Source of the DNA: Thiovibrio sp964588325
GTDB taxonomy: Bacteria; Desulfobacterota; Desulfobulbia; Desulfobulbales; Desulfurivibrionaceae
Length of the DNA stretch: 64,000 nucleotides
Reading direction: 5' to 3'
Assembly: GCA_964588325.1 (NCBI GenBank)
Contig: CAZPOR010000013.1
Location: forward strand, 42,197-106,196
The notes beneath the pieces were generated by a model that was given only the letters and a program-made list of their open reading frames with translations, was not told the origin of the DNA and ran no database searches. Both the position numbers and the translations under genes were made by a program. Numbering within the stretch: position 1 is the stretch's first letter; every line of letters begins with the position of its first letter. This document shows positions 15,386-23,168 of the stretch, piece after piece.

Positions 15386-16165
15386 GTGATCAAGGTGATG
15401 AGCTTCAACATCCGGGTTGGCCTGGCCGACGACGGCGAGAACCACTGGCACAAACGCAAGGCCCTTGCCCTGGAAAGAATTGGTGCCTTCGGGCCCGATC
15501 TTCTCGGTCTTCAGGAGTGCCTGGACGACGAGCAGGCCGAGTTTGTCCGCGCCAGCCTGCCGGATTACCATTTTTTTGGCGTCCATCGGGGTGGCCCAGG
15601 AGGCACGGCGCTGGAGATGGCGCCCCTGCTCTTTCGCCGCTCCGCCTTCCTGCTTCTCGACACGGGATGCTTCTGGCTGAGCGAGACTCCGGAGATCCCC
15701 GGCAGCATGAGCTGGCAAAGCAACTATCCCCGCACGGTGAGCTGGGCCAGGCTCTCCTGCCGACAAACCGGCTCGGTGCTTACCTTTGTCAACACCCATT
15801 TCGACTACGAACCGGCAGCCATCGAAGGGGATGCACGCGCCCTGCGCCAATGGCTCGATCAAATCCGCCAGGATACCGCGCTCATCGTGACCGGCGACTT
15901 CAATGCCGACAAGGATTCAAACGCCTACCGCCTCCTGACCGGCGATGGAACACTGATCGACGCCGTGCGGCAGATCCGGCCGAAGACGGAAGATGAGGCC
16001 ACCTTTCATGCCTATGGGCGCCTGGAGGAAATGGCAGCCATTGACTGGATTCTGGTCTCCGGCCATTTCCGGGTTCTTGCTGCGCAAATCGACCGTTCCC
16101 GCCAAGGCAGCCTCTTCCCTTCGGACCATTACCCCATAACGGCAGTGCTCGACTGGAAGGCGTAG
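15386..16165 (+). CDS. Endonuclease/exonuclease/phosphatase (EEP) family hydrolase
   Basis: 259 residues from GTG 15386 (GGGAGG about 12 nt upstream). Motifs in order: MSFNIR, GLQE (metal-binding Glu), FVNTHFDY, VTGDFNAD (catalytic DxN), IDWILVSG and SDHYPI (catalytic Asp-His). EEP enzymes are Mg-dependent phosphodiesterases or phosphatases, including sugar-phosphate phosphatases and sphingomyelinases as well as nucleases. No export signal. Its place at the end of the GH30-transporter-GH5 cluster suggests a small phospho-sugar or phospholipid-like substrate rather than DNA; that is inference. Confidence 0.8.
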   Translation: MIKVMSFNIRVGLADDGENHWHKRKALALERIGAFGPDLLGLQECLDDEQAEFVRASLPDYHFFGVHRGGPGGTALEMAPLLFRRSAFLLLDTGCFWLSETPEIPGSMSWQSNYPRTVSWARLSCRQTGSVLTFVNTHFDYEPAAIEGDARALRQWLDQIRQDTALIVTGDFNADKDSNAYRLLTGDGTLIDAVRQIRPKTEDEATFHAYGRLEEMAAIDWILVSGHFRVLAAQIDRSRQGSLFPSDHYPITAVLDWKA

Positions 16166-16210
16166 CCCTGCGGCACATGGGGGCATCCATTGCCCCCAAC
16201 ACACCATGCA

Positions 16211-16843
16211 TCAGCGGCTGACCGATCTGGCCCCAGCCATGACCTCGGCCATGTCAAAAGCCACCTGCGCCAGCATATTGGGCACCACCGGCCCAGCCTG
16301 TGACCGTTTGATCTCCGGCGGGTTGAACGCCGCGATGAAATTATCCAGCGTGGAATTTTTCGGATAGGCCACGGCCTGATCCATGGATTGCTCGATATAC
16401 CAAACGGTATTGCCGGTGTGCACATTGAGCAGACGGGTGGACACCTCAACCCTTCCCCCGCCGAACTGGGTGCCCTCCAGGGCATAGTTGACCTTGCCCG
16501 CCAGGACCATATCCACCTTTGCCTTTCGGCCCAGGGCCAGGGCTTCCTGGATATCGTGGTACGGCTCCTCAAGGTGGAGCACCCTGGGAAAAGCCTGCTT
16601 CCCCAGAAGAACATCCTTGAAGAGCATGGCCACCCCCTCCCCCTGTGCCTGCGTCATATTGGCGGGCATCTGAAAGGGGAGCACGCCCACGGTGGCCTCC
16701 TGATAGGTGTTCGCATCCGGATGGATAAAAACCACCGGCGAGTTTTTCTTGACCTCCACCGGCTGGTTGGCCCAGTTTTTCTGACCCGACGCACACCCGG
16801 CAAGGAGAAGACCGAGAAAAACAACCGCTATTCCCTTACGCAT
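16211..16843 (-). CDS. CsgG/GNA1162-like lipoprotein
   Basis: 210 residues with a lipoprotein signal ending LLLAGC (Cys about 17), so it is lipidated and probably in the outer membrane. The mature part has 'VGVLPFQMPANM', 'KVDMVLAGKVNYALEG' and 'LLNVHTGNTVWYIEQSM'. This is the pattern of TolB-N/CsgG-fold proteins (GNA1162-type) that assemble at envelopes. It is last in a minus-strand run of lipoproteins with two FlgO-like proteins, but a 140-bp repeat lies between them. A flagellar or envelope role is inference. Confidence 0.65.
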   Translation of the reverse strand: MRKGIAVVFLGLLLAGCASGQKNWANQPVEVKKNSPVVFIHPDANTYQEATVGVLPFQMPANMTQAQGEGVAMLFKDVLLGKQAFPRVLHLEEPYHDIQEALALGRKAKVDMVLAGKVNYALEGTQFGGGRVEVSTRLLNVHTGNTVWYIEQSMDQAVAYPKNSTLDNFIAAFNPPEIKRSQAGPVVPNMLAQVAFDMAEVMAGARSVSR

Positions 16844-16898
16844 ACCGCTCTCCTGTAACTATCCAGCGTAATGCCGGAATTAAAAGACCATGCAAGAT

Positions 16899-17038
16899 AA
16901 CTGTTCAGCAGCGCCGCTTCGCTGCTGCCACAGATGCGAGGAAAAGGTCTGCGAAGTGTGCTATTGCACATGAGCAGGCCGATGACAGGTAAGCGAACCT
17001 GTGAGACTCCGAAGCAGATGTGGTGCTGCTGGACAGTT
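16899..17038. repeat. 140-bp dispersed repeat with terminal inverted repeats, copy A
   Basis: Starts AACTGTTCAGCAGCGCC and ends GGTGCTGCTGGACAGTT; the two ends are imperfect reverse complements. The core GTCTGCGAAGTGTGC...TTGCACATGAGCAG, then CCGATGACA, recurs at 23063 and 49550. No coding frame. It lies between two lipoprotein genes. Confidence 0.85.
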
Positions 17039-17047
17039 CCTCCCTGT

Positions 17048-17650
17048 TCAGCGCTCTTTGGCGGAAAGCTGCGCATCGCCGAAAGCGCCGCTTCCTGCCG
17101 CGAGAAGATGATTGATGTTGCGGCTGCGCTGCAACTCAAGCCCGGCCACGGAAAGCACCTGCTGGGAACCGGCGTCGAGCAGCCTGATGTTGAGGATGAC
17201 CGTGGCCGGAGTCAGCGAATAGGTGCCGGTAAGAATGGCCGCGGCCTGCTGCTGCTTGGCCAGAAGTTTGGCATCCCGGGTGAGCATCAGCTCGCCCCGG
17301 TTGTCCCGAATGAATAATTCCGCGGATTTGCGAATCTCCACCACGCCGAAACCGTGGCGAAACAGACTGGTGGACAACGCCTCGGTCAGGGTCCGGCCGA
17401 AACGGGTGGTGGCATAGAGGTTGTCAAGATCAACCACCGTGGTCAAAATCAACCGTTGCCCGCCCCCTGCGCCGCGCATGCCGGAAGTCAACTGCAGGGC
17501 CAGTTCCTCCCCCACCCCAAAAAAATCCGGAGTGACCACCGAAGCGGTGCCGCCGGTGTTCGCCCGGGGCGCGCATCCGCTCAGAAGCAGACCGCAGCCC
17601 AGAAACAGCGCGAACCCGAAACCACGAATCATCATTCTTGTCTTTTTCAT
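17048..17650 (-). CDS. FlgO-family outer-membrane lipoprotein
   Basis: 200 residues from ATG 17650 (AAGGA upstream), with a lipoprotein signal ending LLLSGC. The mature domain has the FlgO pattern: 'ILTTVVDLDNLYATTRFGRTLTEAL', 'GFGVVEIRKS', LMLTRDAKLL and 'AAAILTGTYSLTPATVILNIRLLD'. FlgO in Vibrio is an outer-membrane protein that stabilises the flagellum. It overlaps the preceding FlgO-like gene by 4 nt. A flagellar role fits this motile organism but is unproven. Confidence 0.8.
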   Translation of the reverse strand: MKKTRMMIRGFGFALFLGCGLLLSGCAPRANTGGTASVVTPDFFGVGEELALQLTSGMRGAGGGQRLILTTVVDLDNLYATTRFGRTLTEALSTSLFRHGFGVVEIRKSAELFIRDNRGELMLTRDAKLLAKQQQAAAILTGTYSLTPATVILNIRLLDAGSQQVLSVAGLELQRSRNINHLLAAGSGAFGDAQLSAKER

Positions 17651-18528
17651 GGGCAATCCTTCTGTACGGGAGGCTTTACAGAACGCTTGGCAACCTTTTT
17701 CGCCGGTTTTTTTGCCGGAGGCGGAGGAGCAGCCTGGCCCTTTTCCGGAAACTCTCGGATCGCGACCTTCGCGGTGCGGGTGGAAGCGGGCATGCTTTCA
17801 TTGGCGAGGAGATTGGCGGTCAGCGCGTCAATGGGCAAAACCAGGCTGGCGGAGGAAAGAACCCGATTGTCGTCGTTGCGCAACAGACGGGCGTTGACAA
17901 AGACTTCCTGCCCCGCCACCGCATAGGTTCCCACCACCACCGCCTGGGCTCCCTGCACCAGACTGATCTCATCCATGCTCCGGGACAAGGCATACTCTCC
18001 GTGATACGGACTCACCATCATGCCCGGGGTTTTCCGCACCTCAATCACCTCCAGTCCTTCCTGTTGCAGGGTGGAGAGCAACTGCTCGCCCAGATAGCGG
18101 CCCAGGGAAGAGGTCGCATACAGATTGTCAAGGCTGACAAAGGTACTCACCGCCACCACATACTCGTCGGCCACCACCTCGCTGGCATTGGCGATGAGAG
18201 CCTTCCCCATCTGGCCGATCCTGGCATGCAGGGCGGCGCCCTGGCCCACTCCGTCTGCCGCCCCCCCTCCTGCCTGCCCAAAAGCCGGCAAAGCGGATTG
18301 AGCCATATTCCGCGGTGAGAAAACCCGGGCGGTGCGGAACACATAATCAGGCGGGATGGCGTGGGGATAATTATAGAAGTAGGGACGATATGCCGGGGAG
18401 GGTTTCTGCCGTTCCTGAAACACGCCCCCATTCCCGGCGGTGTCCGAAGACTGTCCGTCATCGGCCAGCACGGCAGTGGCCGCACCGGTGAAGGCCAGCA
18501 CAATCGCAAACAATCGTATACGCATCAT
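17647..18528 (-). CDS. FlgO-family periplasmic/outer-membrane protein with Lys/Pro tail
   Basis: 293 residues. The N-terminal signal peptide is cut after about ATAVLA and has no lipobox Cys, so the product is secreted to the periplasm. A Pro/Tyr-rich linker (YRPYFYNYPH) precedes a FlgO domain (about 110-235): 'VAVSTFVSLDNLYATSSLGRYLGEQL', 'LEVIEVRKTPG', YALSRSMDEI and 'AVVVGTYAVAGQEVFVNARLL'. The tail is unusual, PPPPAKKPAKKVAKRSVKPP, which could bind peptidoglycan or another anion. It overlaps the lipoprotein FlgO downstream, giving a tandem pair. Confidence 0.75.
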   Translation of the reverse strand: MMRIRLFAIVLAFTGAATAVLADDGQSSDTAGNGGVFQERQKPSPAYRPYFYNYPHAIPPDYVFRTARVFSPRNMAQSALPAFGQAGGGAADGVGQGAALHARIGQMGKALIANASEVVADEYVVAVSTFVSLDNLYATSSLGRYLGEQLLSTLQQEGLEVIEVRKTPGMMVSPYHGEYALSRSMDEISLVQGAQAVVVGTYAVAGQEVFVNARLLRNDDNRVLSSASLVLPIDALTANLLANESMPASTRTAKVAIREFPEKGQAAPPPPAKKPAKKVAKRSVKPPVQKDCP

Positions 18529-18543
18529 TTCCGCCTCCCCCGC

Positions 18544-18783
18544 TCAGGGATTAAAATTGTAGCCGGGATAGTCATTTTCCATGCTCCGCCAGGAAGGGCC
18601 AAAGGCCTGTACCATGGAATCGCCGGAAGCACCGGGCCCGCCAGGGTAGACAACGGGCACTCGCTCGCCCCCGCCGAACATCGGCGAGGCAAACCGCATT
18701 TCAACCTCGACCAGTTCGCTGTACATCCCTCCGGCACACCCGCAACAACTGAGGAGCAACAACCCCGCCATGATTTTCCGCAT
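18544..18783 (-). CDS. Small lipoprotein (79 aa)
   Basis: Lipoprotein signal with LLSCCGC near residue 15, followed by a short Gly/Pro-rich mature part ('GGGERVPVVYPGGPG'). Good ribosome site (GAGGGAG). First gene of the minus-strand FlgO-like run, 15 nt before the next. No family recognised. Confidence 0.65.
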   Translation of the reverse strand: MRKIMAGLLLLSCCGCAGGMYSELVEVEMRFASPMFGGGERVPVVYPGGPGASGDSMVQAFGPSWRSMENDYPGYNFNP

Positions 18784-19115
18784 CTTCTCTCCCTCTGTGG
18801 TCTTGCGTCACTGAAACAGCCGCATTGTCAATAAAATGACAACATTTTCACCACCCGGTCTGGGAATTTTTTTCCTGCTTGTTCCCATGGAAAAGCCGAA
18901 TCCCGGGCATAACAAGGAATTTTTTTCTGAATTACCCCTCCGTTTCCCCTTTTTTCTTCAATCTCGTCTTGTTGATAAGCATTTTCCATGCCACCCCCGC
19001 ATGACTCCCTCCGTCCCGGCGGCGACTTTTCCCGGATGCCCGCGCGTTCCCCGGAAATCACCCCTCGAAAACCCTTTTAAATTGCGGCAGGAATGACCGC
19101 CAGGAGAAAAAATGA
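18784..19115. other. Divergent intergenic region with palindrome
   Basis: No gene. TTGTCA-ATAAAA-TGACAA (18825-18842) is a perfect dyad about 42 nt upstream of the minus-strand lipoprotein start and a plausible operator. The remainder, toward rpoZ, is pyrimidine-rich with no recognised element. Confidence 0.4.
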
Positions 19116-19143
19116 TTGCCAAAAACCCGGGATGGATTATACT
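19116..19143 (+). promoter_or_regulatory. Candidate promoter for rpoZ-dnaJ
   Basis: TTGCCA (19116-19121), 16 nt, TATACT (19138-19143). A second TATACT follows 15 nt later (about 19153-19158), suggesting overlapping start sites. Confidence 0.5.
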
Positions 19144-19202
19144 TTTGAAGTTTATACTACCGCGATACCCAACGGGAGAATTCCCACAGGAGGAGTTGCA
19201 CC

Positions 19203-19496
19203 ATGGCACGTATCACCGTCGAAGACTGCCTGAGCCAGATAGGCAATGAAAATCGTTTTTCCCTGATCCATCTTGCCGTTGAACGGATCAAACAGCACCG
19301 CAAGAACGCTCCCTTCCTTGTGAAATGCAAAAACAAGGAGATTGTCGCCACCTTGCGCGAAATTGCCTCCGGCCAGGTGAGTTTCTCCACCATCGAGAAT
19401 TTCACCACCGCCAAGGAGGATTCTCCGGCTCCAGAGGGGACTCCTGGCCCGGACGCGCAGAAGGGTGATGATCCAAGGGAACAGGCGTTCTTATAG
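19203..19496 (+). CDS. rpoZ: RNA polymerase omega subunit
   Basis: 97 residues beginning MARITVEDCL, with 'NRFSLIHLAVERIKQ' matching the conserved omega core that clamps the beta-prime C-terminus. The variable tail (from about 65) is acidic and Pro-rich. GGAGGA lies 7 nt before the ATG. It stimulates RNA polymerase assembly and forms part of one ppGpp site. dnaJ starts 4 nt after its stop. Confidence 0.92.
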   Translation: MARITVEDCLSQIGNENRFSLIHLAVERIKQHRKNAPFLVKCKNKEIVATLREIASGQVSFSTIENFTTAKEDSPAPEGTPGPDAQKGDDPREQAFL

Positions 19497-19499
19497 CCC

Positions 19500-20618
19500 A
19501 TGGAAACCGATTTTTACAAAAGACTCGGCGTCGCCCCGGATGCGACCGCGGAGGAGATAAAAAAAGCGTACCGCAAACTGGCCATGAAGTACCATCCGGA
19601 CAAAAACCCGGACGACAAGGCGGCGGAGGATAAGTTCAAGTCAGCGGCCGAGGCCTACGAAGTTCTCGGCGACCTGGAAAAACGCAAGATTTACGACCGC
19701 TACGGGGTTGCCGGACTGAAAGACAGCGGCTACAGCGGGCCGGGAAATTTCGAAGATATATTCTCAAGTTTCGGCGACATCTTCGGCGACATGTTCGGAG
19801 CCCGCTCCGGGCAAAGACGCCAAGGGCCGATGCCAGGCAACGACCTGCGCTATGACCTGGGCATCAGTTTCATGGATGCGGTGCATGGCGCGGAAAAAGA
19901 GATCGAAATCACCAAGCGGGAAACCTGCTGGACCTGCGACGGCACCGGCCTGCGCCCAGGCCACAAAGCCTCGACCTGCCCCACCTGCAAGGGCCATGGT
20001 CAGGTCGTGCATGCCCAGGGTTTTTTCCGGGTGCAGACCACCTGTCCGAAATGCCACGGCGAAGGCGCCATCATTACCGACCCGTGCAATGATTGTCAGG
20101 GCGAGGGGCTTGTCAGAAAAACGAAAAAGGTCTCCCTGAAGATCCCGGCCGGGATCGACACCGGCGCCCGCATGCGGTTGCGGGGCGAAGGCGAAGGCGG
20201 CCGCAAGGGCGGTCCGCCGGGCGATCTGTATGTGATCATGCATGTGGAGCCCCATGAGTTTTTCCAGCGGGAGGGCAGCGAGATCCACTGTCTCTTCCCT
20301 CTGACCATGGTGCAGGCCGCGCTGGGCGCCACCGTGGAGGTGCCGACCATCAACGGCGCCAAAAAACTGGTCGTCCCGGCGGGAACCCAGCCGGAACAAA
20401 TCTTCACCCTGAAAGGCGAAGGCGTCCCCTCCCTCAGGGGCGGGAATCCGGGCAACATGATCGTCGAAATCAAGGTTGTCATCCCTAAAAAATTGTCCGC
20501 GCGTGAAAAGGAACTGCTCTCGGAGTTTGACGCCCTGCAGAAGGAAAGGGGCGCCAACAAGGAAGAAGAGGGATTTTTCAAAAAATTCCTCCAGACATTT
20601 TCCAGCGAAAAGCCTTGA
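19500..20618 (+). CDS. dnaJ: Molecular chaperone DnaJ
   Basis: 372 residues, full type I plan. The J domain (1-70) has the HPD motif in YHPDKN. A Gly/Phe-rich linker follows (about 75-105), then four zinc CxxCxGxG repeats (CWTCDGTG, CPTCKGHG, CPKCHGEG, CNDCQGEG, roughly 142-205) and the C-terminal substrate domains. It stimulates DnaK ATPase and delivers unfolded proteins. No dnaK or grpE is adjacent, so this is likely a second or separately placed copy. Confidence 0.95.
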   Translation: METDFYKRLGVAPDATAEEIKKAYRKLAMKYHPDKNPDDKAAEDKFKSAAEAYEVLGDLEKRKIYDRYGVAGLKDSGYSGPGNFEDIFSSFGDIFGDMFGARSGQRRQGPMPGNDLRYDLGISFMDAVHGAEKEIEITKRETCWTCDGTGLRPGHKASTCPTCKGHGQVVHAQGFFRVQTTCPKCHGEGAIITDPCNDCQGEGLVRKTKKVSLKIPAGIDTGARMRLRGEGEGGRKGGPPGDLYVIMHVEPHEFFQREGSEIHCLFPLTMVQAALGATVEVPTINGAKKLVVPAGTQPEQIFTLKGEGVPSLRGGNPGNMIVEIKVVIPKKLSAREKELLSEFDALQKERGANKEEEGFFKKFLQTFSSEKP

Positions 20619-20641
20619 TTCTTCCTCGCGAGACAACGACA

Positions 20642-21142
20642 ATGAGCGACCAGCCCGTGACGGACAACCTACTGACCCATTTTGACGAATCCGGAAACGC
20701 CCGCATGGTGGATGTGGGCGGCAAAAACGAAACCGTGCGGGAAGCTACCGCCTCCGGCGCCATCGCCCTTTCGGCGCAGGCGTTTCAGTTGGTGCGGGAT
20801 GGCAACATCGCCAAAGGCGATGTGCTCGGGGTTGCCCGGATCGCCGGAATCATGGCCGCCAAAAAGGTCGATGCCCTGATTCCCCTGACCCACCCTCTGG
20901 CCATCAACAAGGTAACTGTCGATTTTGACCTGGACGACAGGACACACACCATAGGGATTACCGCTACCGTGGGCATAACCGGCAGAACCGGGGTCGAGAT
21001 GGAAGCTCTCACCGCCGTCTCGGTTGCCGCCCTGACCATTTATGATATGTGCAAGGCCGTGGACAAAGGCATGATCATTAACAACATCAGACTGGAAAGG
21101 AAAATCGGGGGAAAAAGCGGAAGCTATCAACGGAAGGGATAA
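20642..21142 (+). CDS. moaC: Cyclic pyranopterin monophosphate synthase MoaC
   Basis: 166 residues from ATG 20642. The MoaC core is clear: 'FDESGNARMVDVGGKNETVREA', 'KKVDALIPLTHPLAINKV' (catalytic Lys/His region), 'GRTGVEMEALTAVSVAALTIYDMCKAVDKGM'. It converts the MoaA product to cyclic pyranopterin monophosphate in molybdenum cofactor synthesis. No other moa genes are near. Tat export genes at 7466-8556 would serve Moco enzymes. Confidence 0.95.
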   Translation: MSDQPVTDNLLTHFDESGNARMVDVGGKNETVREATASGAIALSAQAFQLVRDGNIAKGDVLGVARIAGIMAAKKVDALIPLTHPLAINKVTVDFDLDDRTHTIGITATVGITGRTGVEMEALTAVSVAALTIYDMCKAVDKGMIINNIRLERKIGGKSGSYQRKG

Positions 21143-21175
21143 CGCTTGCCCAAGATATACCAAGGGAGTAAGACT

Positions 21176-21541
21176 GTGAACAGAGAACAACTTGAGTATT
21201 TTCGCCAGAAGCTTGAGACCATGAGCCAGGATCTTTTGCAGGAGGCTGAAAAAACCATCCACGAAATGACCGACAGCACGGAAAATTATCCCGATCCCAC
21301 CGATCGGGCCAGCGCCGAATCCGACCGGAGCTTCGAACTCCGCATCCGTGACCGCGAGCGCAAACTGCTTGCCAAGATCCGGGAGGCCATCGAACGCATC
21401 GACGAAGGAACCTATGGCATCTGCGATGAATGCGGCGACGAAATCTCGGCCAAGCGTCTTGAGGCGCGGCCGGTGACAACCCAGTGCATCGAATGCAAAA
21501 CCCTCCAGGAAAACCAGGAGAGGGCCCAAAAAGGCTTATAA
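21176..21541 (+). CDS. dksA: DksA/TraR-type RNA polymerase-binding transcription factor
   Basis: 121 residues from GTG 21176 (GGGAG upstream, family start MNREQLEYF); a TTG at 21146 would add ten residues. A coiled-coil hairpin (about 1-65) carries a tip DRASAESD, and a four-Cys zinc finger has CDEC and CIEC (about 93-117). DksA enters the RNA polymerase secondary channel and works with ppGpp. The gene runs 9 nt ahead of galT. Confidence 0.9.
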   Translation: MNREQLEYFRQKLETMSQDLLQEAEKTIHEMTDSTENYPDPTDRASAESDRSFELRIRDRERKLLAKIREAIERIDEGTYGICDECGDEISAKRLEARPVTTQCIECKTLQENQERAQKGL

Positions 21542-21550
21542 GAGACCGCG

Positions 21551-22552
21551 ATGCCTGAACTACGCAAAGATCCGATCATCGGCCGCTGGATCATCATCTC
21601 CACTGAACGGGGAAAGCGTCCCACTGACTTCATTGTGGAGAAAAACGAGACAAGAGGAGGGTTCTGCCCTCTGTGTCCAGGCAACGAGAATACCACGCCC
21701 CCGGAAGTTTTGAGCTACAGCAGCACCGCTGGCCATCAGGCCAACAGACCCGGCTGGGATCTGCGGGTGGTGCCCAACAAGTACCCCGCCCTTATCATCG
21801 AGGGCAATCTCAACAAAGAGGGCGATGGCCTCTACGACCGGATGAACGGGATCGGCGCCCACGAGGTCATCATCGAAACCCCGGATCACAACGAATCCTT
21901 TGCCAATCTGCCGGCGGATCGCATGATCAAGGTTTTTCTGGCCTACCGGGACCGGCTGCTCGACCTGGCCCAGGATCCGCGCTTCCGGTATGTCATGGTG
22001 TTCAAGAATTTCGGCGCCGCGGCCGGGGCCTCGCTGGAGCATTCCCACTCCCAGCTTATCGCCCTGCCCATTGTCCCCCGCATGATCAGCTCCGAGATTG
22101 AGGGCAGTCTCTCCTACTACAAGTACAAGGAACGCTGCATCTTCTGCGACATCATCCGCCAGGAAATTAACCAGGACAAGCGGGTGGTGGCTGAAAACGA
22201 CCTCTTCCTTGCCATTGTCCCCTATGCGCCCCGTTCGCCTTTCGAGATGTGGATCCTGCCCAAGCAACACGCCTCTTCCTATCTTGCCATGGATGACGAC
22301 CATTTCAAGGCGCTCACCGCGATCTTTTCAGAGTGCATGCGCCGCCTGGACACCTGCATTCCCAATGTACCCTACAATTTTGTGCTGCACGGCGCCCCGT
22401 TGCGCTCGCAACCCCTTGAACATTATCACTGGCATTTTGAAATCATGCCCAAACTGACCATGATCGCCGGCTTTGAATGGGGCTCAGGCTTTTACATCAA
22501 CTCCATCCCGCCGGAAGAAGCAGCCCAATTTTTAAAAGAAGCGGCGATTTAA
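21551..22552 (+). CDS. galT: Galactose-1-phosphate uridylyltransferase
   Basis: 333 residues of the GalT branch of the HIT superfamily. It has 'RKDPIIGRWIIISTERGKRP' at the start, CPLCPGNE (metal), 'NFGAAAGASLEHSHSQ' with the active HSHSQ triad (about 160-168), and a second HIT half with CIFC and 'LEHYHWHFEIMP'. It exchanges UMP between UDP-glucose and galactose-1-phosphate, but bacterial relatives in this lineage may use other hexose phosphates. It follows dksA closely, with no other Leloir gene in view. Confidence 0.9.
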   Translation: MPELRKDPIIGRWIIISTERGKRPTDFIVEKNETRGGFCPLCPGNENTTPPEVLSYSSTAGHQANRPGWDLRVVPNKYPALIIEGNLNKEGDGLYDRMNGIGAHEVIIETPDHNESFANLPADRMIKVFLAYRDRLLDLAQDPRFRYVMVFKNFGAAAGASLEHSHSQLIALPIVPRMISSEIEGSLSYYKYKERCIFCDIIRQEINQDKRVVAENDLFLAIVPYAPRSPFEMWILPKQHASSYLAMDDDHFKALTAIFSECMRRLDTCIPNVPYNFVLHGAPLRSQPLEHYHWHFEIMPKLTMIAGFEWGSGFYINSIPPEEAAQFLKEAAI

Positions 22553-22609
22553 CCACAAGCTGGAAACAGCAACTCTCACAACCCTTGCAAGACAACAGGG
22601 GGGGGATCA

Positions 22610-22960
22610 ATGAAGAAAATACTGCTTGTTGACGACGAAGACAGCATCCATCTCCTGTACCGCGAAGAACTGGAGGAGGAAGGATACGAGGTCCACTCCG
22701 CTCTTTCCGGGGAAGAAGCCCTTACCCAACTGAAGATCATCAACCCGGATCTCATCATCCTCGATATCAACATGCCCGGCATCAACGGCATCGATGTTCT
22801 GCGCCAGATCAAGGAAATGAATTCCTCCCTTCCAGTCATCCTCAGCTCCGCCTACCAGGAGTTCAAGCAGGACCTGGCCACCTGGGCCTCCGATGAGTAC
22901 ATCGTCAAATCCTCCAACCTCGACGAGCTGAAAGCCGCGGTAAAAAAACATCTCGCCTGA
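22610..22960 (+). CDS. Single-domain response regulator
   Basis: 116 residues, one receiver domain: acidic pair in LLVDDEDS, phosphoacceptor Asp in LIILDINMPG (about 53), Ser/Thr in ILSSAY, and Lys in EYIVKSS. There is no output domain, so it acts as a relay or by protein contact. No kinase is adjacent. A GGGGG ribosome site precedes the ATG. Confidence 0.9.
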   Translation: MKKILLVDDEDSIHLLYREELEEEGYEVHSALSGEEALTQLKIINPDLIILDINMPGINGIDVLRQIKEMNSSLPVILSSAYQEFKQDLATWASDEYIVKSSNLDELKAAVKKHLA

Positions 22961-23062
22961 GAGTTGGCCAGCGAGAAAACGCAGACCGAGACCCAACCTC
23001 CTGCCCAATGAGCACATCCGTTCCCATAAAAGCTACAAAACAACGGTTTTCCCTCAAGCTGC

Positions 23063-23156
23063 AAACGTTCACCAGCGCCGGAGATGCGCGGAAGAGGTCT
23101 GCGAAATGTGCTACTGCACATGAGCAGGCCGATGACAAGGCAGATTCGGTGCTGGG
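23063..23156. repeat. Dispersed repeat, copy B (shortened)
   Basis: Shares AGATGCGCGGAAGAGGTCTG, TGTGCTACTGCACATGAGCAG-type core and CGGTGCTG with copies at 16899 and 49550, but its ends have decayed. It supplies the sequence just upstream of the FolE2-like gene. Confidence 0.75.
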
Positions 23157-23168
23157 GATCGTTTGCCG

